A DNA stretch of 64,000 nucleotides from Cytobacillus solani (GCF_001420595.1 NZ_LJIX01000006.1:3581058-3645057), one strand, 5' to 3'; numbered from the stretch's first letter, positions 53,934-63,582 are shown. Program-made: numbers and translations. Notes: generated by a model not told the origin, from the sequence alone.

Positions 53934-54467
53934 TCACTTATGTAGAAAAAATTCAAGCGAGAGTTCTTGTTCTGTTAAAAGATGAAAATTAATTTTTGGA
54001 GCAGTAACCGTTCTTTCAAAGAAACGTTCAATCTGTTCCTTATTTGTTATTATTCCTCTAAAATCGAAAAAGAAACGAGTACCTTCTATTTGAGGCTCAA
54101 TTGTCACAGATAAATGGTTGTCATAATACTGCTTAATGGATGAATTTAAACAATCAAAAAATGATCCTGTCCAGCTAACAAGCCATTCATCATCCAAATA
54201 ATCACATTTCGAACCATCCAACACATCGTATTCCAATTGAAACATATGATTTTCCCAATTATATGTAAGAATCAGCGAGGCGAATTGAGGAATTTTCAAA
54301 TTAGAAAGCTTTGCTTCCTGTTGGGCGCAGGCGACGATCTCGTCGATAATTTCTTTTGCCCGATCAATTTTATTAAGCGCAAGATTGCCTTTTATTAATT
54401 GGATTTTATTTAGCCAGTCGTGGCGTGCATAGCGCAGCACCTCGATCATATTCCAGTCCTTATTCAT
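53934..54467 (-). CDS. spo0B: Sporulation initiation phosphotransferase Spo0B
   Basis: 177 residues. Spo0B passes phosphate from Spo0F to Spo0A in the phosphorelay. The phosphoacceptor His is in LRYARHDWLNKIQLIKGNLAL (His16 with this start, equivalent to His30 of B. subtilis); the Hx(D/E)WxNK pattern is intact. The C-terminal ATPase-like fold has weak similarity and lacks an ATP-binding motif, as expected. TAGGAG lies 7 bp before ATG 54467; the longer frame to 54521 is unlikely. Its place between rpmA and obg is diagnostic of Bacillus. Confidence 0.9.
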   Translation of the reverse strand: MNKDWNMIEVLRYARHDWLNKIQLIKGNLALNKIDRAKEIIDEIVACAQQEAKLSNLKIPQFASLILTYNWENHMFQLEYDVLDGSKCDYLDDEWLVSWTGSFFDCLNSSIKQYYDNHLSVTIEPQIEGTRFFFDFRGIITNKEQIERFFERTVTAPKINFHLLTEQELSLEFFLHK

Positions 54468-54585
54468 ACATGCACTCCTACACGATTTTTTTGTGAAGAC
54501 TGCCTGCTGTAAGTATACCAAAAAGATGAGAAATCGTAAGCATTTATTAGGAAATATTGAAAACTTTCACTCCCTATTTAAATCC

Positions 54586-54623
54586 AAAAAGAAAACTCTA
54601 ACCTTAATGGCTAGAGTTTTCCC
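54586..54623 (-). terminator. Intrinsic terminator of the rplU-prp-rpmA operon
   Basis: GAAAACTCTA/TAGAGTTTTC 10-bp stem with an 11-nt loop and TTTTTGG after it on the minus strand, 10 bp after the rpmA stop. Confidence 0.85.
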
Positions 54624-54632
54624 ATCAATTGC

Positions 54633-54926
54633 TTATGCTTCTTGAGCTGCAGGGTATACGCTCACTTGCTTACGGTCACGGCCAAGACGTTCAAATTTAA
54701 CAACGCCGTCAACTTTTGCGAAAAGTGTATCGTCGCCGCCTCTACCTACGTTTACTCCAGGGTAGATTTTTGTTCCACGCTGACGGTAAAGGATAGAACC
54801 GCCAGTTACGAATTGTCCATCCGCACGCTTAGCGCCAAGACGCTTAGAGATTGAATCACGACCGTTCTTTGTAGAACCTACTCCTTTTTTAGAAGCAAAT
54901 AACTGAAGATCTAATTTTAGTAACAT
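54633..54926 (-). CDS. rpmA: 50S ribosomal protein L27 (with cleavable N-terminus)
   Basis: 97 residues. L27 reaches the peptidyl transferase centre. The N-terminus is [22 protein letters not shown]; the first residues up to LQLF are an extension that Firmicutes remove with the protease Prp, exposing ASKKG. The body carries [42 protein letters not shown]. The matching protease gene is immediately upstream, with only a single-base gap. AGGAGGTGG precedes the ATG. Confidence 0.98.
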   Translation of the reverse strand: MLLKLDLQLFASKKGVGSTKNGRDSISKRLGAKRADGQFVTGGSILYRQRGTKIYPGVNVGRGGDDTLFAKVDGVVKFERLGRDRKQVSVYPAAQEA

Positions 54927-55271
54927 TTATTCCACCTCCTGCTTTTTGAAGGTAATTTTTATATGCTGTCCGTATTCTTCTTCAATTGTCCGCAATGAGA
55001 CAACCATTCCTTCTAGAAGAAGCTGAATCTTCTCCATTGTATCTTCCGGAAGATTGCCCGGAATCTCACAGCTGAGAAATCCATCATCCTTCTGCTCAAT
55101 CAAAGGGGTCACCCCTGTTAAGGCATGCACCGCATTAATTGCGCCAACCGATACAGCAGATACGCCTGCACAGACGATATCCTTGCCCCGCTTGGCAAAA
55201 AAGGCATGGCCGCTTATTACAAATGATTGAATCTTATCGGATTTATTACGAATAACCGTAACATCAATCAT
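54927..55271 (-). CDS. prp: Ribosomal-processing cysteine protease Prp (YsxB)
   Basis: 114 residues. Prp cleaves the N-terminal extension of L27 as shown in Staphylococcus aureus and related Firmicutes. The catalytic His22 (ISGHAFFAKRG) and Cys34 (DIVCAGVSAVSVG) are present. Between rplU and rpmA as in all Firmicutes with the cleavable L27. The ATG at 55271 has only a weak upstream AAGG, so translation is probably coupled to rplU, which ends 8 bp upstream. Confidence 0.97.
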   Translation of the reverse strand: MIDVTVIRNKSDKIQSFVISGHAFFAKRGKDIVCAGVSAVSVGAINAVHALTGVTPLIEQKDDGFLSCEIPGNLPEDTMEKIQLLLEGMVVSLRTIEEEYGQHIKITFKKQEVE

Positions 55272-55279
55272 CGGATGCC

Positions 55280-55588
55280 TTAAGCGTTGATTTTTTCAAT
55301 CACAACTTTAGTGTAAGGCTGACGATGACCTTGCTTTTTGTGATAGTTTTTCTTCGCTTTATACTTGAAAACAATGATCTTCTTTTGACGACCTTGCTTT
55401 TCAACTTTAGCTGTAACAGTAGCACCTGCAACAACAGGGCTTCCTACTTTCACACTATCTCCGCCAACGAAAAGAACTTTATCAAAAGTAACTGTTTCGC
55501 CTGCTTCTGCGTTTAGCTTTTCAATGTAGATTGTTTGACCTTCTTCTACCTTTACTTGCTTACCACCAGTTTCAATAATCGCGTACAT
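55280..55588 (-). CDS. rplU: 50S ribosomal protein L21
   Basis: 102 residues, standard length. L21 binds 23S rRNA in the large subunit. Seen: [44 protein letters not shown] and [35 protein letters not shown], both family hallmarks. GGAGGTG precedes ATG 55588; the frame runs to a GTG at 55597 within the ribosome binding site. First gene of rplU-prp-rpmA, led by an L21 leader RNA that likely mediates autoregulation. Confidence 0.98.
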   Translation of the reverse strand: MYAIIETGGKQVKVEEGQTIYIEKLNAEAGETVTFDKVLFVGGDSVKVGSPVVAGATVTAKVEKQGRQKKIIVFKYKAKKNYHKKQGHRQPYTKVVIEKINA

Positions 55589-55603
55589 GAACTGCACCTC
55601 CTC

Positions 55604-55714
55604 TTAGACTAAGACTCGCCATCCTCAGGCGCTTCACTCGCATGCACGTGGCCTCGAGCAAAATCTTATTACCTGTTCTGTGCGGTTGTAGCACGGGTGC
55701 GCTACAAACATAAC
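55604..55714 (-). promoter_or_regulatory. L21 (rplU) leader RNA
   Basis: The 5' region of rplU on the minus strand contains stems such as TTTGTAGCGCACCCGTGCTACAA (paired TTGTAGC/GCTACAA) and GAAGCGCCTGAGGATGGCGAG, consistent with the conserved Firmicute L21 leader (Rfam class L21_leader) by position and form. Binding of L21 to this leader is the presumed feedback; proven partners cannot be shown from sequence. Confidence 0.7.
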
Positions 55715-55720
55715 ATGAAA

Positions 55721-55750
55721 ATACTAACATAAGATATTCAGTTATGTCAA
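55721..55750 (-). promoter_or_regulatory. Sigma-A type promoter of rplU
   Basis: TTGACA (55750-55745) and TAGTAT (55726-55721) separated by 18 bp, immediately after the 3' end of the RNase E/G gene and before the L21 leader. Confidence 0.7.
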
Positions 55751-55767
55751 TATACTTTTCCTATCAA

Positions 55768-57204
55768 CTATTGCAACTGACCAATTTCATAAAAAGGTTT
55801 TTCGTTATTGATCACGGTAAAAACAATTTTCATTCCTAGCAGTTCCTCTATCCGCTTTTTATGTATCTCCCGTTCCCCTGAAAAAATCTTTTCCACTTCT
55901 TCAGTTGTATAAATGTGAACAGCCTCATAATCGGCTCCACGATGCTCCCAAAGCTCTCTTTCTAGACGGAAAGCAATGGTTTCTGAGCTTAAAACCCTTC
56001 CCGTCCCTTCACACGAAGGACATTTCACCGTCAGAGCTTCAGAGATCGCCGGCTTCGTTTTCTTTCTTGTCATTTGTAAAATGCCGAGTGGCGAAAAACC
56101 AATCAAATTGGTCCGGCGCTCATCCTTTTTCAATGCAGCTTCCATTATATTCAAAACAGCTCTTCTATCTCTATCTTCTTTCATGTCAATAAAATCAACC
56201 AAAATCATCCCGCCGATATCACGGAGGCGAATTTGCCTTGCCGCTTCCTCAGCTGCCGCTTTATTTGTCTTTAAAATGGTTTCACGCTGATCCGTCTTTC
56301 CGGCAAATTTCCCTGTATTTACATCGATAACTGTTAAAGCTTCTGCTTCATCAATAATTAAATAAGCCCCATTATCAAGCCAAACAATTCGTTTCAAAGC
56401 TTTTTCAATTTCATGTTCTAACCGATAAGCTGAAAAAATATTTTCTTTGCCTATATAATGTTTGACTGAGAGATGGCTGTTACTTTGAAACAGCTTCTTC
56501 ATTTCTAGATCGTCAATAATTACTTCACCTGAATCAAGTTTCTTTAATTCTTCCATAATCTCTTCAGCAAAAGAGTTGCGTTCAAGCACCTTCCCCGCTC
56601 TCTTTAGCTGCCCAGACTTTGTTACCAATTCTTTGTATTCAAGACGTAAATTCTGCAATTCATTTATTAGTTCTTCTTCTGTTTGTTTTTCACAGGATGT
56701 ACGAAAAACAAGTCCTTCTTCAGCTTCTTTCATTCGTTGTCCAAATCTGCGCCAATCCTCTCTGATTCGTTCATCTGCAAATTTCTTTGACACTGCCACA
56801 TAGCGTCCTTGCGGCATATAGATGAGGTGATTGCCAGGGAGTTCAATAATGCCTGTTAATCTTGGGCCCTTCGTTCCAGCTGCATCCTTTTCAACTTGAA
56901 CAAGAATTTTTTCTCCTTGATGAACAAAGGCAGAGATGCTGCGTGCAGCTTTTACAGACATTTCATCATCCGATTGTACAAAAGAAGCTAGCTTATCTCT
57001 ATGTAAAAACCCGCTTTTTTCTTCCCCAATGGATACAAATGCTGCATTCATTCCCGGAAGCACCTTTTCTACGATTCCTAAATAAATATTTCCTACAGAA
57101 GAATGCTGTTTTGGCTGATCAATAATTAGCTTTTCAACTACATGATCATTCAAAACAGCGTAACGCTTTTCGCGATTAAGATGGTTAACAATTATTGTCT
57201 TCAA
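55768..57204 (-). CDS. rng: Ribonuclease E/G family protein
   Basis: 478 residues. RNase E/G cleaves single-stranded AU-rich RNA in rRNA maturation and mRNA decay. S1 domain in the first 120 residues (VGNIYLGIVEKVLPGMNAAFVSIGEEKSGFLHRDKL), catalytic aspartates Asp294 (TVIDVNTGKFAG) and Asp337 (GGMILVDFIDM) 43 residues apart as in E. coli RNase E (303/346), and the zinc-link CPSCEGTGR (Cys395, Cys398). It is a short G-type enzyme without the RNase E scaffold region. The first codon is TTG after GAGG. B. subtilis lacks an RNase E/G gene, but several other Bacilli have one here, upstream of rplU and downstream of spoIVFB. Confidence 0.95.
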   Translation of the reverse strand: MKTIIVNHLNREKRYAVLNDHVVEKLIIDQPKQHSSVGNIYLGIVEKVLPGMNAAFVSIGEEKSGFLHRDKLASFVQSDDEMSVKAARSISAFVHQGEKILVQVEKDAAGTKGPRLTGIIELPGNHLIYMPQGRYVAVSKKFADERIREDWRRFGQRMKEAEEGLVFRTSCEKQTEEELINELQNLRLEYKELVTKSGQLKRAGKVLERNSFAEEIMEELKKLDSGEVIIDDLEMKKLFQSNSHLSVKHYIGKENIFSAYRLEHEIEKALKRIVWLDNGAYLIIDEAEALTVIDVNTGKFAGKTDQRETILKTNKAAAEEAARQIRLRDIGGMILVDFIDMKEDRDRRAVLNIMEAALKKDERRTNLIGFSPLGILQMTRKKTKPAISEALTVKCPSCEGTGRVLSSETIAFRLERELWEHRGADYEAVHIYTTEEVEKIFSGEREIHKKRIEELLGMKIVFTVINNEKPFYEIGQLQ

Positions 57205-57224
57205 TATACTTCCTCACTTCTTGA

Positions 57225-58091
57225 TTAATACACGTATAGCAGATCCCCAATGCGTGCGGTCACAATCTTTTCCGCAAAATAAGCATGCAATAGCTCATTT
57301 TCATCTAAGGATCCTTTTTCTTGTCCGTCTTTTTCAATAATAATTGGATGCTTATACCCTCTCTGAAACTTCTCGAGCACATGAATCACCATTTCCTCCT
57401 CTTTGACAACAAGCGGCTTTAATGTACGGAAAGCTCGGTTCTTCCCATAGTACCGTTCGAGGAGAAAGCGGATAAACACATATCTGCCCTGCTTCCATTC
57501 ATGATAAAGAGCAAACAGCAAAAATGAAACAACCACCCATATATTTAAATTAAATGGGGAAATGAACAAGGTGATCATGATAAAAACAGCTATGCTCCCA
57601 ACCGAAAACAATAAACATTTCCGATGGGCATCAGGGAATGGATGATAAAGCGACAGCCAGAGGAATATAAGCTTCCCCCCATCAAGCGGCCAAATCGGAA
57701 GAAGATTAAATAATAGTACCATTAGGTTGAATTGAATAAAATGCTGATAAATCATGTCAGGCAGCAATGAAAACTGAAATAGAATATAGCCCATCCCCAT
57801 CATCCAAAGATGCTGAAAGGGCCCTGCCAAAATCACAATCATTTCTTCTTTTAATGGCCGATTCCCATGCTCCTCCATTTCTGCAACCCCACCAAATGGC
57901 AAAAGAGCAATTCTTTTAATCCTCCACGAAAAAAAAGACGCTGCACCTGCATGTCCCAGTTCATGTACAAGGATAATAAATAGAAACAGCGATAGCTCAA
58001 TAAAATGAGCAGTCATAATCGCTAAACCGATCACTACCCATAAGAGCGGATGAATATGAATATATTTTATCAATCCTGCCAATTTAATCAA
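57225..58091 (-). CDS. spoIVFB: Sporulation intramembrane metalloprotease SpoIVFB
   Basis: 288 residues. SpoIVFB cuts pro-sigma-K within the membrane in the mother cell. Active-site HELGH at 43-47 (His43, Glu44, His47) and Asp138 in LPIWPLDGGKL are present, with about six membrane segments in the first 200 residues, and a C-terminal CBS domain (about 215-288) that senses nucleotides. TTG start; the gene overlaps spoIVFA by 8 bp with AGGTGAT in the overlap. SpoIVFA, its inhibitor, is upstream; BofC, part of the same checkpoint, is at 46.0-46.6 kb. Confidence 0.95.
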   Translation of the reverse strand: MIKLAGLIKYIHIHPLLWVVIGLAIMTAHFIELSLFLFIILVHELGHAGAASFFSWRIKRIALLPFGGVAEMEEHGNRPLKEEMIVILAGPFQHLWMMGMGYILFQFSLLPDMIYQHFIQFNLMVLLFNLLPIWPLDGGKLIFLWLSLYHPFPDAHRKCLLFSVGSIAVFIMITLFISPFNLNIWVVVSFLLFALYHEWKQGRYVFIRFLLERYYGKNRAFRTLKPLVVKEEEMVIHVLEKFQRGYKHPIIIEKDGQEKGSLDENELLHAYFAEKIVTARIGDLLYVY

Positions 58092-58866
58092 ATGGAATCA
58101 CCTGGATCGGGTCGATGAAGTCATCCCCCTGCTTGATCGCGAAGTAAAAAGACCCTTTGTTGCCGTCCTCGGTTGCAGTCGGTATCCCTACTTCCGTTCC
58201 ACTTTCGATATATTCCATGAATTCCACACTTATTTCCTCCAAATTTCCATACCATGATTCACTATTATCCGCATGCTTGATGATCACTGTTTTTCCAAAG
58301 CCATCCTTTTTCCCAGCAAAACTGACTAGCCCTTCACTCATCGCTTGAACGGCAGTGCCTTTTCCTGTTTCAATCGTTATTCTTTGACCATTCACACTAA
58401 ATTCCTCAAGAATTTTTGCAGAAGCTGGTAAGGCATATTCTGTATTTGAAGCGGTACTCTTTTTGCCTTCATCATTTTTTTGCTCTTTAAAAGGCAATAA
58501 AGCTAACGGCTTTCCGAATTGCTCCTCATACCAGTTGGAAACTGCAACAAACTGAAAGTCCTTTTCCATCGATGTTTTAACAAAATTTCTAGCAGAATCA
58601 AAGGTTACGGCATTATTTTTAAACATAATTGCTACGATCAAAAATAAACAGGCTGAAGCTAGCAGCTTAAATAAAAACCATTCCTTTCGAAATAAAGGAT
58701 GATTTCCTTCTCCACTGCCTCCATCATAGGAAGATAGCTTATCAAAGCCATAGCGTTCTTCATCTTCTGCCCAAAGAACACGATTATCAATATTTTTTGT
58801 CATTCTTTCACGTTCACGTTTTCTTCGTGCAACCCGTTTCCGAATATCCTCCGCTCTATTGCTCAT
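58084..58866 (-). CDS. spoIVFA: Stage IV sporulation protein FA (M23 family)
   Basis: 260 residues. SpoIVFA anchors and holds SpoIVFB inactive in the outer forespore membrane until SpoIVB cleaves it. A basic cytoplasmic N-terminus (RKRVARRKRERER), a membrane segment at about 64-83 (FLFKLLASACLFLIVAIMF), and a C-terminal LytM-like M23 domain (about 165-258; FSVNGQRITIETGKGTAVQAMSEGLVSFAGKKDGFGKTVIIKHADN) are seen. The metal histidines needed for hydrolysis are not all visible, in line with a non-catalytic role. GTGAGGG precedes the ATG. A family 1 repeat lies upstream. Confidence 0.93.
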   Translation of the reverse strand: MSNRAEDIRKRVARRKRERERMTKNIDNRVLWAEDEERYGFDKLSSYDGGSGEGNHPLFRKEWFLFKLLASACLFLIVAIMFKNNAVTFDSARNFVKTSMEKDFQFVAVSNWYEEQFGKPLALLPFKEQKNDEGKKSTASNTEYALPASAKILEEFSVNGQRITIETGKGTAVQAMSEGLVSFAGKKDGFGKTVIIKHADNSESWYGNLEEISVEFMEYIESGTEVGIPTATEDGNKGSFYFAIKQGDDFIDPIQVIPFD

Positions 58867-58935
58867 CCCTCACCATTCCCCTACTTATCTTTTGTACAAG
58901 TCTATGACATGTCCGAAAAGAGTATGACAACAAAG

Positions 58936-59110
58936 AAAAGCGGAGGTGGCTTGCACAGGGGCGACAAGCTTAAGACAGGCCGGCAGAAAGGTTGATCTTT
59001 ACCTTTTTGCCGGAATGGCTTAAGACCTCGAGCCCCTAGCCGCTGCAGCTAGACATCACTGAAAAGCGGAGGCGACTGTTCAGCCCCGACAAGCATAAGA
59101 CGGGCTGGAT
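58936..59110 (+). repeat. Dispersed palindromic intergenic repeat, family 1, copy D
   Basis: GAAAAGCGGAGGTGGCTTGC to GACCTCGAGCCCCTAGCCGC (58936-59045) repeats in inverse orientation the blocks of copy A at 1840-2025. A second, partial unit starting GAAAAGCGGAGGCGACTGTT follows at 59061-59110. Paired blocks are AGGGGC/GCCCCT, CTTAAG-type arms and a central AAGGTTGA..TTACCTTT stem. It occupies the gap between minD and spoIVFA; no open frame with a ribosome binding site is present. Confidence 0.75.
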
Positions 59111-59112
59111 AG

Positions 59113-59140
59113 AAAAAAAGCCAGGGGATCCCTGACTTTT
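59113..59140 (-). terminator. Intrinsic terminator of minD
   Basis: AGTCAGGG/CCCTGGCT stem with one mismatch and TTTTTTTCT following on the minus strand, 9 bp after the minD stop. Confidence 0.8.
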
Positions 59141-59148
59141 TGATTTTT

Positions 59149-59952
59149 CTATTTCACACCAAAAAACTTTTTCAGCTTTGAAAAGACACCTGGATTATCC
59201 TCTTCAAGCGACTGTAGGGGAATGGACTCGCCTAAAATTCGGCGGGCAATATTTCGGTAAGCAATGGATGCCTTGCTGTTCGGATTTAACGCTATTGGCT
59301 CGCCGTGATTAGAAGCTCTAATGACTTCATCATCATCAGCTACGATACCGATTAAATCTATCGATAAGTGGGTAGCAATTTCATCTACGTCAAGCATATC
59401 CCCATTTTTCATCATTTGGTTACGAATGCGGTTGATTATGAGTCTAGGCGACTCTACATTTTCCTCTTTTTCCAGCAAACCAATAATACGGTCCGCATCT
59501 CTAACAGCTGAAACTTCTGGGGTCGTCACAACAATGGCTTTATCAGCACCAGCCACTGCATTTCTGTAACCGTGTTCAATCCCTGCAGGGCAATCAATGA
59601 TGACATAATCATAATCTTGCTTCAATTCATCGATTAGTATCTTCATTTGCTCCGGTGTGACGGCTGTTTTATCACTTGTTTGTGCGGCAGGCAATAGATA
59701 TAAAAGATCTTCAAATCTCTTATCTTTTACAAGTGCCTGGTGAATTTTGCATCGACCTTCCAAAACATCGACAAGATCATAAATAATCCGATTTTCAAGT
59801 CCCATGACAACATCTAAATTACGAAGGCCGATATCTGTATCTACAAGGCAAACTTTTTTCCCTTGTAAAGCAAGGGCCGTTCCTACATTCGCACTTGTCG
59901 TCGTTTTACCGACCCCTCCCTTACCGGATGTAATCACAATGGCTTCTCCCAT
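59149..59952 (-). CDS. minD: Septum site-determining protein MinD
   Basis: 267 residues. MinD is a deviant-Walker ATPase that binds the membrane and recruits MinC to prevent polar division. Walker A GKGGVGKTTT at residues 10-19 with the signature lysine, switch regions VDTDIGLRNLDVVMGLE and IIDCPAGIEHGYRNAVAGADKAIVV, and a C-terminal amphipathic membrane helix VFSKLKKFFGVK. GGAAGGGGGGA precedes ATG. minC ends 1 bp upstream. Together they form the last genes of the mreBCD-minCD cluster. Confidence 0.98.
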   Translation of the reverse strand: MGEAIVITSGKGGVGKTTTSANVGTALALQGKKVCLVDTDIGLRNLDVVMGLENRIIYDLVDVLEGRCKIHQALVKDKRFEDLLYLLPAAQTSDKTAVTPEQMKILIDELKQDYDYVIIDCPAGIEHGYRNAVAGADKAIVVTTPEVSAVRDADRIIGLLEKEENVESPRLIINRIRNQMMKNGDMLDVDEIATHLSIDLIGIVADDDEVIRASNHGEPIALNPNSKASIAYRNIARRILGESIPLQSLEEDNPGVFSKLKKFFGVK

Positions 59953-59953
59953 T

Positions 59954-60631
59954 CTAGAATCCCCCTTCCAATCTAGTAATATTCGGTCTAATATGCATTA
60001 AAACTTGTAATCTATCAACAGTTATTTGATCCAAATCATTTATGTAAGCACATTCCATTTCTCTTTTTTCATCATCCTGATAATGGTCAGGAGCTCTTGT
60101 AATACAATCACTAATTCGGATTTGAGAAGGCTTCATAATGGATGCTGCGATAATCGCTTGCTTATCTCCGTTAAAACCTGCATGAGCAGTTCCTTTTAAT
60201 GCCCCCATTATAAAAATGTTTCCGCCTGCAATAACCGTACCTCCCGGATTCACGTCTCCAACAAGGAGCAAATCACCAGGCACTTGAAGAACCTGTCCCG
60301 ATCGAACGATTCTAGCAACAGGTACAATTTCATTTTCTCTCTTTATCTTCTCTGCTTCATCTTTCGTCATTACGTTGGAGCTAATTGAATCGACGACAAG
60401 ATTTTTCTTTTGCCGCACTAAGTCTTTTACTTCCTCTTCCTGCTCAGCTGTTAAATATCTATTACCAACCTGAACATGGACAGAGATTAACCGGTCCTCA
60501 CGAGACTGAGAGCTTTCCGAAAGCTTTCGATCTAATTCTTCCTTTAATTCTACATAGGAACAGGAGTCGTCAAGATGAAGAGTCAACCCATCTTTTGTCC
60601 CTTTAATCGTTACATTTTGGAATTTCTTCAT
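59954..60631 (-). CDS. minC: Septum site-determining protein MinC
   Basis: 225 residues. MinC inhibits FtsZ assembly. The N-terminal FtsZ-binding domain (1-100) has [31 protein letters not shown], and the C-terminal right-handed beta-helix that binds MinD (about 110-215) shows [52 protein letters not shown] lies before the ATG. It is immediately followed by minD. Upstream is a 306-bp gap with its own promoter-like boxes and a terminator-like hairpin, so minCD may be expressed apart from mreBCD. Confidence 0.96.
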   Translation of the reverse strand: MKKFQNVTIKGTKDGLTLHLDDSCSYVELKEELDRKLSESSQSREDRLISVHVQVGNRYLTAEQEEEVKDLVRQKKNLVVDSISSNVMTKDEAEKIKRENEIVPVARIVRSGQVLQVPGDLLLVGDVNPGGTVIAGGNIFIMGALKGTAHAGFNGDKQAIIAASIMKPSQIRISDCITRAPDHYQDDEKREMECAYINDLDQITVDRLQVLMHIRPNITRLEGGF

Positions 60632-60712
60632 AACAAGCTGTTCACCTCAGAGCAAATGCGTAAACGTCTTGCCACCCATTTAAAGGAGTGGGACGCTTTA
60701 GCTAAACACTAA

Positions 60713-60735
60713 GAAAAAACGCAGCGCGTTTTTTC
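60713..60735 (-). terminator. Terminator-like hairpin in the minC leader
   Basis: GAAAAAACGC/GCGTTTTTTC perfect 10-bp stem with 3-nt loop, between the putative minC promoter and minC. It could end mreBCD transcripts or act as an attenuator. The rest of the 306-bp mreD-minC gap contains only weak stems (for example TAGAAA..TTTCTA around 60750-60790). Confidence 0.6.
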
Positions 60736-60813
60736 AGAAGGAGGAGGCTAACGTTCGTTATAGAAATCAGCTGCAGTGAGCCGTTTCTAAATATAACCTT
60801 GCTCCTAAACTTT

Positions 60814-60842
60814 ATTTTACTACAATTCGACATGGACGTTAA
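60814..60842 (-). promoter_or_regulatory. Possible promoter of minCD
   Basis: TTAACG (60842-60837) and TAAAAT (60819-60814) with 17-bp spacing on the minus strand, about 180 bp before the minC start. The -35 has two mismatches to TTGACA. Confidence 0.45.
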
Positions 60843-60937
60843 AAAATCCTTTTTTGCACAAAAAAATTTGGCCAATCGTAAATAAAATCAATGAATCTTT
60901 TGCAAGTTTACTCTAATACAATGTTTAGTAACTATTT

Positions 60938-61453
60938 TTATGCATCCAAGCTCAAAGCTAACTTCTCATAATGCCTTTTAAACGGATAAACAGTAAGAAT
61001 AATAAAAATTAAATTGAGGGTAAGTGTTGGTATTAAGCGATCCATACTATAAGAAACAAAGGTCATATCTGTACGATTAATTAATACATTCATTTCATAT
61101 GCTCCAAGCTCTAATAGAGCGACACCTACAATTGAAATGAACGTCACCATTACAATATTCGTTTGTAAGATTTTCATTAATTTGTAACATATATACGCCA
61201 CTAATGGAAACAGACATAAATAAATACCCATAATTTCTGTGTAGACAATATCGAACAATAATCCAAAAAGAAAACCATAGAGAACTCCATAGTTTTTCGG
61301 CCCATACACTGTAAGCAAAATAATCGCAATCATTAAAAAATGCGGAACAAGGATATACTCATTTCCAAACACCTTAGGAGGCATTAACTCGACAAAGATA
61401 CTTTCAACAATGAAAAAAACCATTAATAGAATAGGAAGAAGGAATTTTCTCAC
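60938..61453 (-). CDS. mreD: Rod shape-determining protein MreD
   Basis: 171 residues with five to six membrane segments. MreD works with MreC and MreB in the elongation complex that positions lateral wall synthesis. Seen: FLLPILLMVFFIVESIFVELMPPKVFGNEYILVPHFLMIAIILLTVYGPKNYGVLYGFLFGLLFD, typical of the family. Start is GTG overlapping the mreC stop (GTGA), with GAGGAGG upstream. Same order as in all Bacilli. Confidence 0.94.
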   Translation of the reverse strand: MRKFLLPILLMVFFIVESIFVELMPPKVFGNEYILVPHFLMIAIILLTVYGPKNYGVLYGFLFGLLFDIVYTEIMGIYLCLFPLVAYICYKLMKILQTNIVMVTFISIVGVALLELGAYEMNVLINRTDMTFVSYSMDRLIPTLTLNLIFIILTVYPFKRHYEKLALSLDA

Positions 61454-62334
61454 AGTTCCTCCTCCTTATCATCAATCATATCTTCTAATTCAGGCTGTAT
61501 CGAACCTCTTTTTGCCACCATGACATGCTCGATATCATCGAAATTTGCACCTGGTTCAATGTAGGCTGTCTGTGTAAGGCCATACTCTGCCGGCGCAACC
61601 TCCACTACTTTCCCAATAAGAAGACCTTTCGGGAATACGCCTCCTTTACCAGAACTAATGACAGTCTGACCCTTCTTAACCTTTGCATCCGATGGGATTC
61701 GTTTCATCATGAGAAGACCTTTTTCATCGTCATATCCCTCAATAAACCCAAAAATACTTTCTCCACCCGCTTGAATTTCTGCAGATATCCGGTTCGTAGG
61801 GTCCATTGAACTAAGCAACTGAACAGTTGAAGTAAAGGACTGGCTACTTTTCACTTTTCCAATTAAGCCATTCGCCGTAATAACAGGCATATTTTTCTCG
61901 ATTCCGTCATTTGTTCCTTTATTAATAATAAGCAATTCCGTCCATTTATCTGGATTTCTCCCAATAACAGTTGCTTGTTTTGGCTCAAAAGCACTTAATG
62001 AATCCTTTATATCTAGAATCTCTTGAAGCTCAGCATTGTCTTTCTTTAATTTTTGTACCTCTGATTCAAGCCGCGCGAGCTCATCTAACCTTGATTTCAA
62101 TTCTTTATTTTCCGTATATGTATTTTGCAAGTCTTTCAGATTTTCAAAAAAGTTCGCAACATAATGAGTTGGGCGTGAAACGGCTGTTTGAACCCAGCCG
62201 GTTGTATCTTTAATAAATTGTTCAGGCCAGCTTAATTTTGAACGCCCACTTAAAGAAAACCCAATCAATGCCACTAGAATAATGATACTGACAAGCAAAA
62301 TAATCAGGCGTTTATTCAAAAAGAACTGTGGCAT
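61450..62334 (-). CDS. mreC: Rod shape-determining protein MreC
   Basis: 294 residues. One N-terminal membrane segment (LIILLVSIIILVALIGFSLSG, about 9-29), a coiled coil (about 70-110; ENKELKSRLDELARLESEVQKLKKDNAELQ), and the extracellular beta-barrel region (110-275; ATVIGRNPDKWTELLIINKGTNDGIEKNMPVI, GLIGKV, VISSGKGGVFPKGLLIGKV). MreC links cytoplasmic MreB to external synthases. GAGGTG precedes the ATG. mreB lies 119 bp upstream; a hairpin is found in that gap (62389-62418). Confidence 0.96.
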   Translation of the reverse strand: MPQFFLNKRLIILLVSIIILVALIGFSLSGRSKLSWPEQFIKDTTGWVQTAVSRPTHYVANFFENLKDLQNTYTENKELKSRLDELARLESEVQKLKKDNAELQEILDIKDSLSAFEPKQATVIGRNPDKWTELLIINKGTNDGIEKNMPVITANGLIGKVKSSQSFTSTVQLLSSMDPTNRISAEIQAGGESIFGFIEGYDDEKGLLMMKRIPSDAKVKKGQTVISSGKGGVFPKGLLIGKVVEVAPAEYGLTQTAYIEPGANFDDIEHVMVAKRGSIQPELEDMIDDKEEEL

Positions 62335-62388
62335 TCCCTACACCTCGATATATTTTTTCTCTCTTAAGTATATCAATTCACAAGAAAG

Positions 62389-62420
62389 GCGCTCGCCACA
62401 AAATCTGCGTGGACGAGCAT
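62389..62420 (-). other. Hairpin in the mreB-mreC gap
   Basis: GCTCGTCCAC/GTGGCGAGC stem with a 9-nt loop on the minus strand, without a T run directly after. It may slow or partly end transcription, or mark an RNA processing site, and so set the ratio of mreB to mreCD. Confidence 0.45.
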
Positions 62421-62453
62421 ACTCTTCTTGTTCATACATTTGTATTTTTTAAA

Positions 62454-63506
<1,053 letters not shown>

Positions 63507-63582
63507 TTAAGATAAAATGCCATTTTTTTTTAAGCTAAAAACGCTAACTTTATTTAATTAAACGTAAAAAAGCATAGATAAT

